Shown piece after piece: positions 1 to 7,930 of a stretch of 64,000 nucleotides of DNA (its first letter is position 1; every line of letters starts with the position of its first letter). The notes under the pieces are model-generated. The model was not told where the DNA came from. It worked only from the letters and a program-made list of their open reading frames with translations, and did no database searches. The position numbers and the translations under genes were made by a program. Where the stretch lies: assembly GCF_018310535.1 (NCBI RefSeq), contig NZ_CP074102.1:8680001-8744000 (forward strand), read 5' to 3'. Source of the DNA: Streptomyces mirabilis. GTDB lineage: Bacteria; Actinomycetota; Actinomycetes; Streptomycetales; Streptomycetaceae.

Positions 1-131
1 ACGCTCATAACTTGTCCCGACGCTTGATCCGCCCCAAGACACCCCGCCAGATGATCTACTCCGCAGACTCCCGCCCACGACCAGCGCGAGCACCCCGACA
101 GACGAGCACACCAGCCCTTTGACCTGCGATG

Positions 132-1124
132 TCAAGTTGGCGGGGGCTCACTCCAGCACCTCGGGCTCAAGCCCCTGGTGGCGGCGGGGCGGTCGTGCGG
201 GGGGCTTCTTCTGCGCGCGAGGGGAGTCCTCGGGTGTCGGGGCGGCTGCTTTTCGATCCGGACACTGGCCTTGCGCCGCTCGCTGCCCGAGAGCGAACTG
301 CCGGCTGCGCTGGCAGCTGCAGTCAGCTGTGTGATCAGTCGGCGTTCCTCGGCGACGGATAGGTCGGCTGCGCCGTTGAGGTAGACGAGGATGCTGCGGA
401 CTTCCCGTAGCGCCGCTCGGCGTTGACGACGCTCCTGGCGTGCGCCGTTGAGGTGTTGTTCCAGTGTCTCTTTCGGGGATTGCTGCCTGCGCGGCGGCTG
501 CGGCTTGGGGCCCTCGCGTGGCGGGCCGGGCCGTTTGCGTTTGGGGCGGGGGCGCAGGGGAGGGGGATAGAGGACGGTCCGGCCCGCGCCGGCGGCGGGG
601 AGGTGGTCTTGCTGGCGGAGGAAGGCGCGGGCTGCGGCCAGGACACGCTGCTCGGAGGCGCTGGCGCCGCGCCGGGTGAGGGCCGTGGCGGTCTGCAACT
701 GGGAGCGGACGTCCCAGGCCCGCCTCTCGGAGACGGCTTTGGCGAGGTCGGCGAAGACGCGTTGCTGGTAGTCCTCATGCCCGGTGAGCCAGTCCCGGGC
801 TTCGTCGAGGGCTGCTTGTGCTTCAGTGCGGGCCGGGCCGGTCAGGGTTTCGAGGAAGGGGCCGCTGCTGGCATACAGGCGGCGCACGTGTTCGACGGTC
901 CCAGCGCGCTGAGCTGCCTCCAGGCCGCGGATGAACCGGATGACGTTCTCCGGCAGGGCTCCCGTGCCCTCTGTCGCCGTGCCGGTCGGTGGAGGGCCGG
1001 TCGTAGGGGGGTGTTGTCGCAGGATCTCGCTGGCAGCGGGGGTTATCAGGCCGTCGTCGGTCCAGGAGCAGTCGGCGAGGGGGCCCATTCGGTGGGGTGG
1101 GCCAGGCTTTGGGTGCCGATCCAC
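132..1124 (-). CDS. Hypothetical protein, alpha-helical, Arg/Pro-rich C-terminus
   Basis: 330-residue frame of unknown function. Residues about 30-185 look like a helical domain rich in Ala, Glu and Arg. Residues 190-225 form a proline/arginine/lysine linker, followed by a helical stretch with RSILVYLNGAADLSVAEERR at about 240-260. The last 45 residues lose protein-like character and may be read-through into non-coding DNA, so the true end is uncertain. It overlaps the upstream frame at 1046-1402 by 79 bases, which suggests a frameshifted single gene. No signal peptide or membrane segment is visible. Confidence 0.45.
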   Translation of the reverse strand: MDRHPKPGPPHRMGPLADCSWTDDGLITPAASEILRQHPPTTGPPPTGTATEGTGALPENVIRFIRGLEAAQRAGTVEHVRRLYASSGPFLETLTGPARTEAQAALDEARDWLTGHEDYQQRVFADLAKAVSERRAWDVRSQLQTATALTRRGASASEQRVLAAARAFLRQQDHLPAAGAGRTVLYPPPLRPRPKRKRPGPPREGPKPQPPRRQQSPKETLEQHLNGARQERRQRRAALREVRSILVYLNGAADLSVAEERRLITQLTAAASAAGSSLSGSERRKASVRIEKQPPRHPRTPLARRRSPPHDRPAATRGLSPRCWSEPPPT

Positions 1125-1402
1125 ACCTGGCGGCTGGCGCCGTCGCTCTCACATCGCACCCGGTACACGTACGGGCAGCGGGAGAGCACCCCGGGGTCCG
1201 GCACCACGCCGGGTCCCAGAACAGGAATGCGGCCGCCGTCCCAGTCGGGCTGCACCCCGCCGTCCATATGGACCCTCAGGAGGACGCCGTCCTCCAGGTC
1301 TACGTCCAGCAATGAGCCGATCGGCGGCGGGAAGGCGAAGGAGCCGGCTCGGCCGTGCTCGAGCAGAGACCGGGTGATCGCCGACTTCACATTCCCTGTC
1401 AA
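1046..1402 (-). CDS. Hypothetical protein, probably N-terminal half of a frameshifted gene
   Basis: 118-residue reading frame with good protein-like composition: acidic N-terminal half, then a conserved-looking tail around residues 80-105 (VRCESDGASRQVWIGTQ). I do not recognise the family. Its last 79 bases overlap the next gene downstream in another frame, and that gene shows natural-looking sequence only after the overlap. The two may once have been a single gene split by an indel near 1046-1124. The upstream side ends at IS701 copy A, so the promoter may have been displaced. A genuine overlapping gene pair is the alternative. Confidence 0.45.
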   Translation of the reverse strand: MTGNVKSAITRSLLEHGRAGSFAFPPPIGSLLDVDLEDGVLLRVHMDGGVQPDWDGGRIPVLGPGVVPDPGVLSRCPYVYRVRCESDGASRQVWIGTQSLAHPTEWAPSPTAPGPTTA

Positions 1403-1433
1403 GTCCTTGTGTTCCGTTGGGCGGACTGACTAG

Positions 1434-2875
1434 TAGGGCTTGGTCAGGTCTGTATTGGTGCTGGTATGTCGCGGTGGCAGGTCGGGCAGGCGCCGGTCCA
1501 GACCGCGAGCAGTGTCTGTAGCTCGCGGACGACCTGGTAGAGGCTCAGGCCGACGCCGTGTCTTTTGGGGCCCGGGCCAGTCGTTGCAGAGTGCAGAAGG
1601 CATGTGCGACAGAGACAAGGGTGACGTGGTGGTGCCAGCCGCCCCAGGTCCGGCCCTCGAAATGGGCCAGGCCCAGGGCCTGCTTCATCTCCCGGTAGTC
1701 GTGCTCGATGCGCCAGCGGAGCTTGGCGAGCCGGACCAGCGTGGTCAGAGGCATGCCGGAGGGCAGGTCGGACAGCCAGAACTGCACCGGCTCGCTCTCA
1801 CCGGCAGGCCATTCGGCCAACAGCCAGCACTCTGGCAGCTCCGGGCCGTTGGTGGCCTGCCGAACCTCGCGTCCGGCAGGCCGGATGCGCAAGGCCACGA
1901 AGCGGGAGTACATCCGCTTGCGGCCGGAGCGGCCGGTGCCAGGCCGGGAGCCTTCACGCCACTGCACCGGCCGAGCTGCCTTCCGCCCCGCCGCGATGAC
2001 CAACTCCTTCACCGACCGTGGCTTGTCGGGATACTTGGCCACCGGCGGGCGTCCGGTCCCGGAGTACGGCTCGGCCACCGGCACCGCGTCGGCGGGCTGA
2101 GCCGACAGCGTGGTGGAGATCCCCACCACGTAATTCAGGCCGCGGGCCTGCAGTCCGTGGCGGAACGCGGCAGCGTCGCCGTATCCGGCGTCCGCGACGG
2201 CCAGCGGCACCTCGATCCCCCACGAGCGGGTCTCGTCGAGCATGTCCAGGGCCAGCTGCCACTTCTCCACATGCCCGACATCGTCCGGGATGCCGCAGGC
2301 GGTGCGGCGGGCGATCTTGTCCGCATCGGCCTTCGGTGAGGCGGGATCCCAGGTCCGGGGCAGGAACAGCCGCCAGTTGACCGCCGCCGAGGCGGTCTCG
2401 GACGCGAGGTGGACCGAGACGCCGACCTGGCAGTTGGTGACCTTGCCCGCGGTGCCGGTGTACTGCCGCGACACGCATGCCGAGGCAGTCCCGTCCTTGA
2501 GGAACCCGGTGTCGTCGAAGACCAGGGCTTCCGGCCCGATCACCTTCTCCATCCGCCAGGCGAGCTGGGCCCGGATATGTGCCGGGTCCCAGGGGCTGGT
2601 GGTGATGAAGTTGGCCAGTGCCTGACGATTGCCGTCCTCCCCGAGCCGGGCGGCCATCGGCTCGACCGACTTACGCTGCCCGTCGGTCAGCAGCCCCCGC
2701 AGATAAACCTGCCCCCACCGGCGCTGATCCTTGCGCGCGAACGGCTCGAACACCTCCGCCGCGAACGCCTCCAACTCACCACGCACCACAGCAATCTCGT
2801 CCGGAGTCACACACTCTCAACGCCACACCGGGCCGACAGGACACGCACCACCACAACCGACCTGACCAAGCCCTA
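1434..2875 (-). mobile_element. IS701-family insertion sequence, copy A
   Basis: A 1442-bp element with perfect 17-bp terminal inverted repeats beginning TAGGGCTTGGTCAGGTC, flanked on both sides by CTAG (1430-1433 and 2876-2879). It carries one transposase gene on the minus strand. A second copy lies at 60436-61877 in the same orientation. Reading the two side by side I found a single difference (base 2583 versus 61585), which is silent in the transposase. The near identity and intact ends indicate recent movement. A 4-bp CTAG target duplication fits the IS701 family. Confidence 0.93.
1545..2810 (-). CDS. IS701-family transposase
   Basis: 421-residue DDE transposase (DDE superfamily endonuclease, IS701 type). 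The N-terminal region contains RRWGQVYLRGLLTDGQRKS. The first catalytic aspartate is probably in ALVFDDTGFLKDG, the second in VPLAVADAGYGD, and the acidic end of the triad in LRWRIEHDYREMKQALG. Length is normal for the family and no frameshift is present, so the enzyme should be active. It acts on the ends of its own element. The protein is identical to that of copy B. Confidence 0.93.
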   Translation of the reverse strand: MTPDEIAVVRGELEAFAAEVFEPFARKDQRRWGQVYLRGLLTDGQRKSVEPMAARLGEDGNRQALANFITTSPWDPAHIRAQLAWRMEKVIGPEALVFDDTGFLKDGTASACVSRQYTGTAGKVTNCQVGVSVHLASETASAAVNWRLFLPRTWDPASPKADADKIARRTACGIPDDVGHVEKWQLALDMLDETRSWGIEVPLAVADAGYGDAAAFRHGLQARGLNYVVGISTTLSAQPADAVPVAEPYSGTGRPPVAKYPDKPRSVKELVIAAGRKAARPVQWREGSRPGTGRSGRKRMYSRFVALRIRPAGREVRQATNGPELPECWLLAEWPAGESEPVQFWLSDLPSGMPLTTLVRLAKLRWRIEHDYREMKQALGLAHFEGRTWGGWHHHVTLVSVAHAFCTLQRLARAPKDTASA

Positions 2876-2879
2876 CTAG

Positions 2880-3127
2880 GAGTTGGCTGGACACTGCTGT
2901 GCGGGTGTCTGGCTGTGTCACTTTCCGTGGATGTCGTTTCGACCTGAGTTCGGGAGTCACCTGGCGCGCGTTTTTATGATCAATGTCCATGGGAATCGAT
3001 GTCACTGTGCCGCTGCGTCAGTGCTTGTCTGCGGGCCCGGATTCTCCAAGCCGCGCCAGCCAGCCGCCCTTTCGGCCTGAGATGCCCTGTCAGGCACTGT
3101 TTCGGTCGCCCAGTCGGCGGGTCCTGG
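2880..3127. other. Short spacer without recognisable gene
   Basis: About 250 bp between IS701 copy A and the HxlR gene. Only short, poorly composed reading frames occur, and I see no RNA gene or clear terminator. Confidence 0.5.
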
Positions 3128-3478
3128 TTACCGATCTTCGATGAGGAACGCGCCAGTGCGGGGAAGGTCTTGTTCGGCCCAGGCGCCCATGGTGGCCAGC
3201 ACGACCTCGAGTCGTGCGCCTGCCGGGGTGAGTTCGTACTCCACGCGGGGCGGGATCTCCGGATAGGCCGTGCGGGTGACCAGCCCTAGGAGTACGAATC
3301 GTCGCAGCCGTGAGGACAGGGTCTTGGGACTGATCCCCGGAAGTCCGGCGCGCAGCTCGGTGAAGCGTTTCGGGCCGGTCAGCAGCTCCCTCACGATCAG
3401 CGTCGCCCAGGGCCCGTCCAGCACGGTCAGGAATCGGGCGATCGGACATTCCGGCAAAGGGTGATCCAGCTCACTCAT
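3128..3478 (-). CDS. HxlR-family winged-helix transcriptional regulator
   Basis: 116-residue HxlR-type (MarR-like fold) DNA-binding protein of normal length. Features seen: an N-terminal cysteine in the CPIARFLTVLDGPW segment typical of HxlR proteins, the recognition helix region FTELRAGLPGISPKTLSSRL, and the wing with YELTPAGARLE. The family cysteine often senses electrophiles or oxidants, but that role is inferred here. It is divergent from the SnoaL-like gene at 3566, with a perfect palindrome between them that is a good operator candidate for both promoters. Confidence 0.88.
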   Translation of the reverse strand: MSELDHPLPECPIARFLTVLDGPWATLIVRELLTGPKRFTELRAGLPGISPKTLSSRLRRFVLLGLVTRTAYPEIPPRVEYELTPAGARLEVVLATMGAWAEQDLPRTGAFLIEDR

Positions 3479-3498
3479 ACTCTCCCCGTTAGTTCATT

Positions 3499-3518
3499 TG
3501 AGGGAACTGATTCCCTCA
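3499..3518. promoter_or_regulatory. Palindromic operator candidate for the HxlR regulator
   Basis: Perfect inverted repeat TGAGGGAA-CTGA-TTCCCTCA in the 87-bp gap between the divergent hxlR-type gene (ATG at 3478) and the SnoaL-like gene (ATG at 3566). A partly similar half site (GTTCATTTGAGGGAAC) overlaps it on the left. The position just upstream of the HxlR start fits autoregulation and control of the neighbour. Confidence 0.65.
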
Positions 3519-3565
3519 GGGAACTATAGCCGGAGCAGCCCGCACCCCACACCATGGAGGACCTC

Positions 3566-4033
3566 ATGACCGCGATCAGTACGGCCAACACCGCGAGCGA
3601 GATGGTGCGCTCGGCCACGACCACCGCGTTGCGGGTCGCCGCGCGCAACCTTGAGCTCTACGACACCGGCAACGTCGCCGGGGCGGACGAGGTGTTCGCC
3701 CCCGACGTGATCGACCACAACCCCGCTGACGGCGCCGCCTCGGGCCTCGACGGCATGCGAGTGCTGATCGCCGCGGTCCGCGACGGATTCACCGACACGC
3801 AGCACCGGATCCTGTTCCAGCAGGAGCTCCCCGGCGGCTGGGTTGTCCTCCACTGGCGGATGACCGGGACCCACACCGGAGACGCCTTCGGGTTCGCCGC
3901 CAGCGGCAACCCGGTCGACATCACCGGCACCGACATCCTCCGCGTTGTCGACGGCAAGATCACCGAGATCTACCACGTCGAAGAACTGCTCAAGCTCACC
4001 CAACAGATCAGCACCGGCACACAGCCGGCCTGA
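3566..4033 (+). CDS. SnoaL-like polyketide cyclase / ester cyclase family protein
   Basis: 155-residue NTF2-fold protein of the SnoaL/ester cyclase family: helix with AARNLELYDTGNVAGADEV, then DVIDHNPADG, GLDGMRVLIAAVRDGF, and the beta strands WVVLHWRMTGTHTGDAFG and DILRVVDGKITEIYHVEE. Such proteins bind small hydrophobic molecules, but no specific substrate can be deduced. I chose ATG 3566 rather than 3554 because GGAGG at 3556-3560 is then a well-spaced ribosome binding site. It is divergently transcribed from the HxlR regulator, which likely controls it. Confidence 0.82.
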   Translation: MTAISTANTASEMVRSATTTALRVAARNLELYDTGNVAGADEVFAPDVIDHNPADGAASGLDGMRVLIAAVRDGFTDTQHRILFQQELPGGWVVLHWRMTGTHTGDAFGFAASGNPVDITGTDILRVVDGKITEIYHVEELLKLTQQISTGTQPA

Positions 4034-4640
4034 AGATCGAGACCTTCTCGGACCACGCCTGCCCCTGAACCCTGATCGGCAACCGCCGCCTCGACGCGGC
4101 GCACTCGTTCCAGGGGCCAGTCCGGGAAAGGCATGCCGGCGGCCATGAGTGGGTGGGGCGGCGGGCCATCGGCACCGCCGGAGCCGCCGTCCTCACCGGG
4201 GATGAACTCAGCCGGCCGCGGCGCGTTCGGCCTGCGCCTTGGTGTGAGCGAGGCGGTAGGACTCCGTCCCGGTCTGGATGATCGCACCGTGAAGGTCAGC
4301 CGGTCGACGATGGCCGTGCTGCGTCGCCTCGCCGCACCTCGTGGACCGCAGTGCCGGACGCTCGTCGGCTCGGTCCCGCCGCCACGGCTGTCACCGCTGC
4401 CCAGCTCCGGCAGGCCGCTTCACGGCTGCCATCCGCGACGCCGGCATCGGCGAGTACGGGGCCATCCCGGACTTGCCCCAGCCCCGTCACCACGTACACG
4501 CACGACCTGCGCTGACACGGCCGTCGCCGTCGGACGAACCGCCGCGGAGCCGTACGCTCCCCGGCAACAACTCCCGGCGAAGATCGCGAACATTCAACTC
4601 ATCGCTCAGCATCTACCGAGCCGCCATACCGTTCACCCGT
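4034..4640. other. Intergenic region holding an IS21 helper remnant
   Basis: About 600 bp without an intact gene. It contains a short istB relic at about 4208-4345 (listed separately). The rest, including 4346-4640, has only short frames without protein-like composition and no recognised RNA. Confidence 0.5.
4208..4345 (-). pseudogene. C-terminal remnant of an IstB-like ATPase (IS21 family helper)
   Basis: Read on the minus strand, the segment gives TAIVDRLTF and then, one frame over, GAIIQTGTESYRLAHTK followed by a stop at 4208. This matches the conserved end of IS21-type IstB helper ATPases (DRL-type followed by GxSYRLxxTK). One base is missing between TTC and ACGGTG (about 4288). No Walker motifs or partner istA remain, so this is a dead fragment of an older insertion. 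Confidence 0.6.
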
Positions 4641-5738
4641 TTACAACTTGCCCGTCCTCATATCAGCACTGCTCTTGAGGATCGCAGAGTCGAGGCTCCA
4701 GTTCTCCGGTTGGACCCTCTCCCAGAGACTACCTTTACCGAGTTCCCTTCCCACCTGATCCTCCCGGCGGAACCACTCCTCAGCACTCCTGATCCTGTTG
4801 GGGTGGATTTCATCGAGCAGAGCGTAATCCCTAGTGATGATTCCGTGCTTCCACGTATTCCAGAAGCCCGTGAAGTTGTCCCGGAAGCTCATGGTGCTTT
4901 TGTCGTTGGGATCGGCGTTATAACCGGCAGGCTGATCAGCAATGCCCTTCACGTCCGGCGCGTTCCAATAAGTATCCAGATCAGTGTCGATGTACTGCGC
5001 CGGATGCCCGGTGACCTTCTCGAACGCCGCAGCCATGTCGGCATAGGTCATGTGCTCGATGGCGACTTCAAGGTCCGTGCCATTCGCGCGCTCCGGATGG
5101 TCGAAGAGCCAGCGAGCGTAGAAGCCGCAGTCTTCGAGGGCCACGTGAGGAACGGCTCCCTCGCCGAGAGGGACTCGCCACGTGACGACACCGTTTTCAA
5201 CGCTGGGTGTCATGGGCGTGAGCGGTGAGATCACCATCTCAATGTAGGGACCTGACGTGAAGACCGCTGCTCCCATCCGGTCCCTGTTCTTTTCATTTTG
5301 AAACAGCACCCATTCGGCCATGCGGCCTTTACCGTCATAATGCCCGGTGCGGAACCTCGAGTCGTAGCCGGACTTCTTGAGAGTGTAGTCGAGGTTTCCG
5401 TAGACGAAGAACTTGATTCCTTCTTCAATCGCTATCTCGTAACTGCGGATCGCCCAGTAGGTCTCCGTTTTCTCGCCGGTGTTGAACCCGTCGATGTTGA
5501 TGAATGCGCCGTCACAGCTTCGAAACCCTTCCCGCAACGCGTCCTCGTCGGCGAACGACCCTTCGAGGAGGGAGACGTTGCCGAGCGCGAGGAGCGCTTG
5601 GGCTCGGGGGGAGTTGGAATCGCGAGTGAGAACCCGGACGGAGTATTTCTTGTCGGCGACAAGAGAGCGGACGATGGGCATTCCTTGAGCCCCTGTACCG
5701 CCGATCACGAAGATGTTGGAGGTGGTGTGAGAAGACAT
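4641..5738 (-). CDS. NmrA-like NAD(P)-binding protein
   Basis: 365-residue protein of the NmrA/HSCARG-like atypical short-chain dehydrogenase family. The N-terminus has the Rossmann glycine motif IGGTGAQGMPIVRSL. Further on come YGNLDYTLKKSG and an NmrA-type C-terminal region with MTYADMAAAFEKVTG. NmrA-like proteins usually sense the NADP(H)/NAD(H) state or reduce quinones rather than act as classical dehydrogenases. I prefer ATG 5738 because GGAG lies 9 bases upstream. Base composition is clearly lower in GC than its neighbours (lines near 4800 are about 50-55 percent GC), a sign of foreign origin, possibly from a fungus or a lower-GC bacterium. A double palindrome lies 105-142 bases upstream of the start, linking it to the TetR regulon. 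Confidence 0.85.
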   Translation of the reverse strand: MSSHTTSNIFVIGGTGAQGMPIVRSLVADKKYSVRVLTRDSNSPRAQALLALGNVSLLEGSFADEDALREGFRSCDGAFINIDGFNTGEKTETYWAIRSYEIAIEEGIKFFVYGNLDYTLKKSGYDSRFRTGHYDGKGRMAEWVLFQNEKNRDRMGAAVFTSGPYIEMVISPLTPMTPSVENGVVTWRVPLGEGAVPHVALEDCGFYARWLFDHPERANGTDLEVAIEHMTYADMAAAFEKVTGHPAQYIDTDLDTYWNAPDVKGIADQPAGYNADPNDKSTMSFRDNFTGFWNTWKHGIITRDYALLDEIHPNRIRSAEEWFRREDQVGRELGKGSLWERVQPENWSLDSAILKSSADMRTGKL

Positions 5739-5842
5739 GGCGTTCGACTCCGGAGGTTGAGTACGCACGTGATCAGTACGCGATGGGCGCGGTGCGTTCG
5801 AGACTGATCTACATCAGCCCGGCGATCGAGAACCCCTTTGGG

Positions 5843-5880
5843 AAACCGATCGGTTTCAAACACGTTACTCCGATCGGTTT
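5843..5880. promoter_or_regulatory. Paired TetR-type operators upstream of the NmrA-like gene
   Basis: AAACCGATCGGTTT at 5843-5856 is a perfect 14-bp palindrome. A second copy at 5867-5880 keeps the core CCGATCGG and the right arm TTT but has a degenerate left arm. Centre-to-centre distance is 24 bp, the same as at the SDR, MFS and second hydrolase promoters in this window. Confidence 0.8.
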
Positions 5881-6197
5881 CCGTGCGGCAAGGTCTCAGG
5901 CAGTGGCGCCTCGACGACCTCACGATCCTGGGCACGGAAGGCGCCCATCACGGTCGGCCAGGACAGATGCAGGTGCCAGGCAGCCTGGATGACCGGAGAC
6001 CCGGCAACCCCTGCCCGGCGCCCGGCCGTCGTCCGCAACCCGGCAGACACGCGTCGGCCAGCACCGGACTCTTCGTCACGAGTTGAACCCGTGCGGCCGG
6101 AGCCCTGTGCCTTCCTCCCGTTTGGCTGGGAAGGACGTTTGTCGACGCTCCATCGCAGCGCACATCCGTCTGCCCAGGCAGCCCGAAAGGCGATGCG
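5881..6197. other. Intergenic region without recognisable gene
   Basis: About 315 bp between the operator pair and the 3' end of the broken tetR gene. Only short frames of random-looking composition are present, and no RNA gene or terminator hairpin stood out. Confidence 0.45.
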
Positions 6198-6748
6198 TCA
6201 GCGCATGCCTGCCGCATCGAGCAGGGCGGCCGCCATGGGCGCGACGAGCCCCGTCAGCTTGTCGGCGCCGATCCCCGCACGGGCACTGGCGCCATCGAAG
6301 ACCACCATCAGCTGCCGGGCCAGCCGTCCCGGATCGCTCACCCCACCCTGTTGGCCATCAGGTTCCCCTTGACCCGGTGGGCCACCCGGCTGGCGGGGTG
6401 GCTCTGATCCTTCAGGTCGATCTGCACAGCCAGGTACGCACAGCCCTTGAATTCCGGCGCCCCCGCCTGCGACTCCAACTGCTCGAAGACATGCAGGATC
6501 CGCCCCCGGGCGGAAAGCCCGTCTCCTGCCTCAGGCAGGAGACGGGCAGCGTAGGAAGCGGCTCGCCGCTCCAGGCTCGCCGCCAGCAGGTCGTCCTTGC
6601 TCTCGAACAGCTGGTACATCGAGCGCTTGGACACCCCCGCCGCCTTGCACAACGCCTCGACGCCGATAGTGACGCCCTCGCGGTAGGCGAGCGTGGCCGC
6701 TGCCTCCAGCAGCCGCTCTCGGGACGTCGGCTTCGCCTGTGTAGTCAT
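6198..6748 (-). pseudogene. TetR-family regulator inactivated by a 19-bp deletion
   Basis: The N-terminal half is intact: SRERLLEAAATLAYREGVT, then the helix-turn-helix ALCKAAGVSKRSMYQLFESK. It aligns closely with the intact paralogue at 11869-12438. After HRVKGNL the frame breaks. Compared with the paralogue, 19 bases (the equivalent of TTCTTCCGCGCCGAGGCCG) are missing near 6350-6365, which gives a stop after 136 residues. The rest of the ligand-binding domain continues in another frame down to a TGA at 6198 (ending in AAGMR in both copies). The truncated protein may still bind DNA but probably cannot dimerise or respond to ligand normally. An operator palindrome lies at 6781-6794 in its promoter. 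Confidence 0.85.
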
Positions 6749-6780
6749 GATGTGAGGCTAACTCGGGTTTCCGTAAATGA

Positions 6781-6794
6781 AAACCGATCGGTTT
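6781..6794. promoter_or_regulatory. TetR-type operator in front of the broken tetR copy
   Basis: Perfect palindrome AAACCGATCGGTTT, 32 bases upstream of the TetR start at 6748. A very degenerate second site can be fitted 24 bp away near 6757-6770 (right arm GGGTTT only). The same single-site arrangement occurs at the intact tetR gene (11823). Confidence 0.8.
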
Positions 6795-7067
6795 ACCGAT
6801 TGTGGCTACGTCTCCGCCATGCCGGAACGCCGGTCTCCCTGGGCTTTCTCGACGGGGATGCAGTGCTGCCCCCTGGCGCCTCAAAGGGCGCGGGCCCTCA
6901 GGATCATCGCCCCGACATCCACGGGGATGTCGGCTGCCACGAGACGGAGCCGGGCTGCCGCGGTCCGGCCTGGCGACGGCCCAACGCGACCCTCTGATCG
7001 CGGGATCGACTTGAGTTCGGCCGGTGGCAGGACCGGGAGTCAGCTCCCGCTCGGGCTTGCAACGGGG

Positions 7068-7104
7068 AACCGATCGGTTAACGGTGATGGAAACCGATCG
7101 GTTT
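7068..7104. promoter_or_regulatory. Paired TetR-type operators upstream of the SDR-hydrolase operon
   Basis: AACCGATCGGTT at 7068-7079 and AAACCGATCGGTTT at 7091-7104, centres 24 bp apart, ending 30 bases before the SDR start. Their position over the presumed promoter fits repression by a TetR protein bound as a pair of dimers. Confidence 0.85.
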
Positions 7105-7133
7105 CTTGTTGTGAGCATTTGTGGAGGCATGTC

Positions 7134-7835
7134 ATGACCGCTCTGAAAGGCGCGAGTGTCTTCGTCACCGGCGGCAGCCGCGGTATAGGAAAGGCCCTCG
7201 TGGAGGAGCTCTATGCGCGCGGTGCCGGCAAGGTCTACGCGACGGCCCGGGACCCGCGCAGCGTGACGCACCCGGATGCGGTCCCGGTGGCGCTGGAGGT
7301 CACCGACCCGGCTTCCGTGGCGGCGGCGGCCGCGCAGGCGGAAGACGTCACCGTCCTGATCAACAACGCTGGCGCGTCGGTGGGCGCGTCCTTCCTTGAC
7401 TCACCGGTCGACGACGTGCGCCGCGAGTTCGAGACCAACTTCTACGGCCCGTTGCTGGTCGCACGGGCCCTTGTGCCGGGCATCGAGCGCAACGGCGGCG
7501 GCCGCCTCCTCAACGTGCACTCCGTGCTCTCCTGGCTGGCCCTCGGCGGCTCCTACAGCGCCTCCAAGGCCGCCCTGTGGTCGCAGACCAACTCCCTGCG
7601 CCTGGAACTGCAGCCGCGCGGCATCACCGTCACCGGACTGCACGTGGGATACGTGGACACGGACCTGACGGTCGGCGTCGACGCACCCAAGTCCGACCCG
7701 CGTGACGTCGCCGCACTCGCCCTGAACGGCGTCGAGACGGGCGCGTACGAGGTGCTCGCCGACGACGTCTCACGGCAGGTCAAGGCGGGCTTGGCCGGGG
7801 GCCTGGCCGGGCTGTACCCCCAGCTGCCGAAGTAG
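7134..7835 (+). CDS. Short-chain dehydrogenase/reductase (SDR)
   Basis: 233-residue classical SDR. It has the NAD(P)-binding motif TGGSRGIG at residues 12-19, LINNAGASVG after beta-4, the catalytic serine in LNVHSVLSW, and the catalytic YSASK. Length is typical. The substrate is unknown; SDRs oxidise alcohols or reduce carbonyls. ATG 7134 is chosen because GGAGG lies 6 bases upstream. The hydrolase at 7931 follows after 95 bases in the same direction with no operator between them, so the two are probably co-transcribed and controlled by the operator pair at 7068-7104. Confidence 0.9.
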   Translation: MTALKGASVFVTGGSRGIGKALVEELYARGAGKVYATARDPRSVTHPDAVPVALEVTDPASVAAAAAQAEDVTVLINNAGASVGASFLDSPVDDVRREFETNFYGPLLVARALVPGIERNGGGRLLNVHSVLSWLALGGSYSASKAALWSQTNSLRLELQPRGITVTGLHVGYVDTDLTVGVDAPKSDPRDVAALALNGVETGAYEVLADDVSRQVKAGLAGGLAGLYPQLPK

Positions 7836-7930
7836 CGGCCGACCGCAGCGAAGGCCCTGGCCGCGCGCCACCCCCGCCTGCCCGGCCGTATCCGAATCAC
7901 CATCCGCAATTGACACAAGGAGACGGCGAG

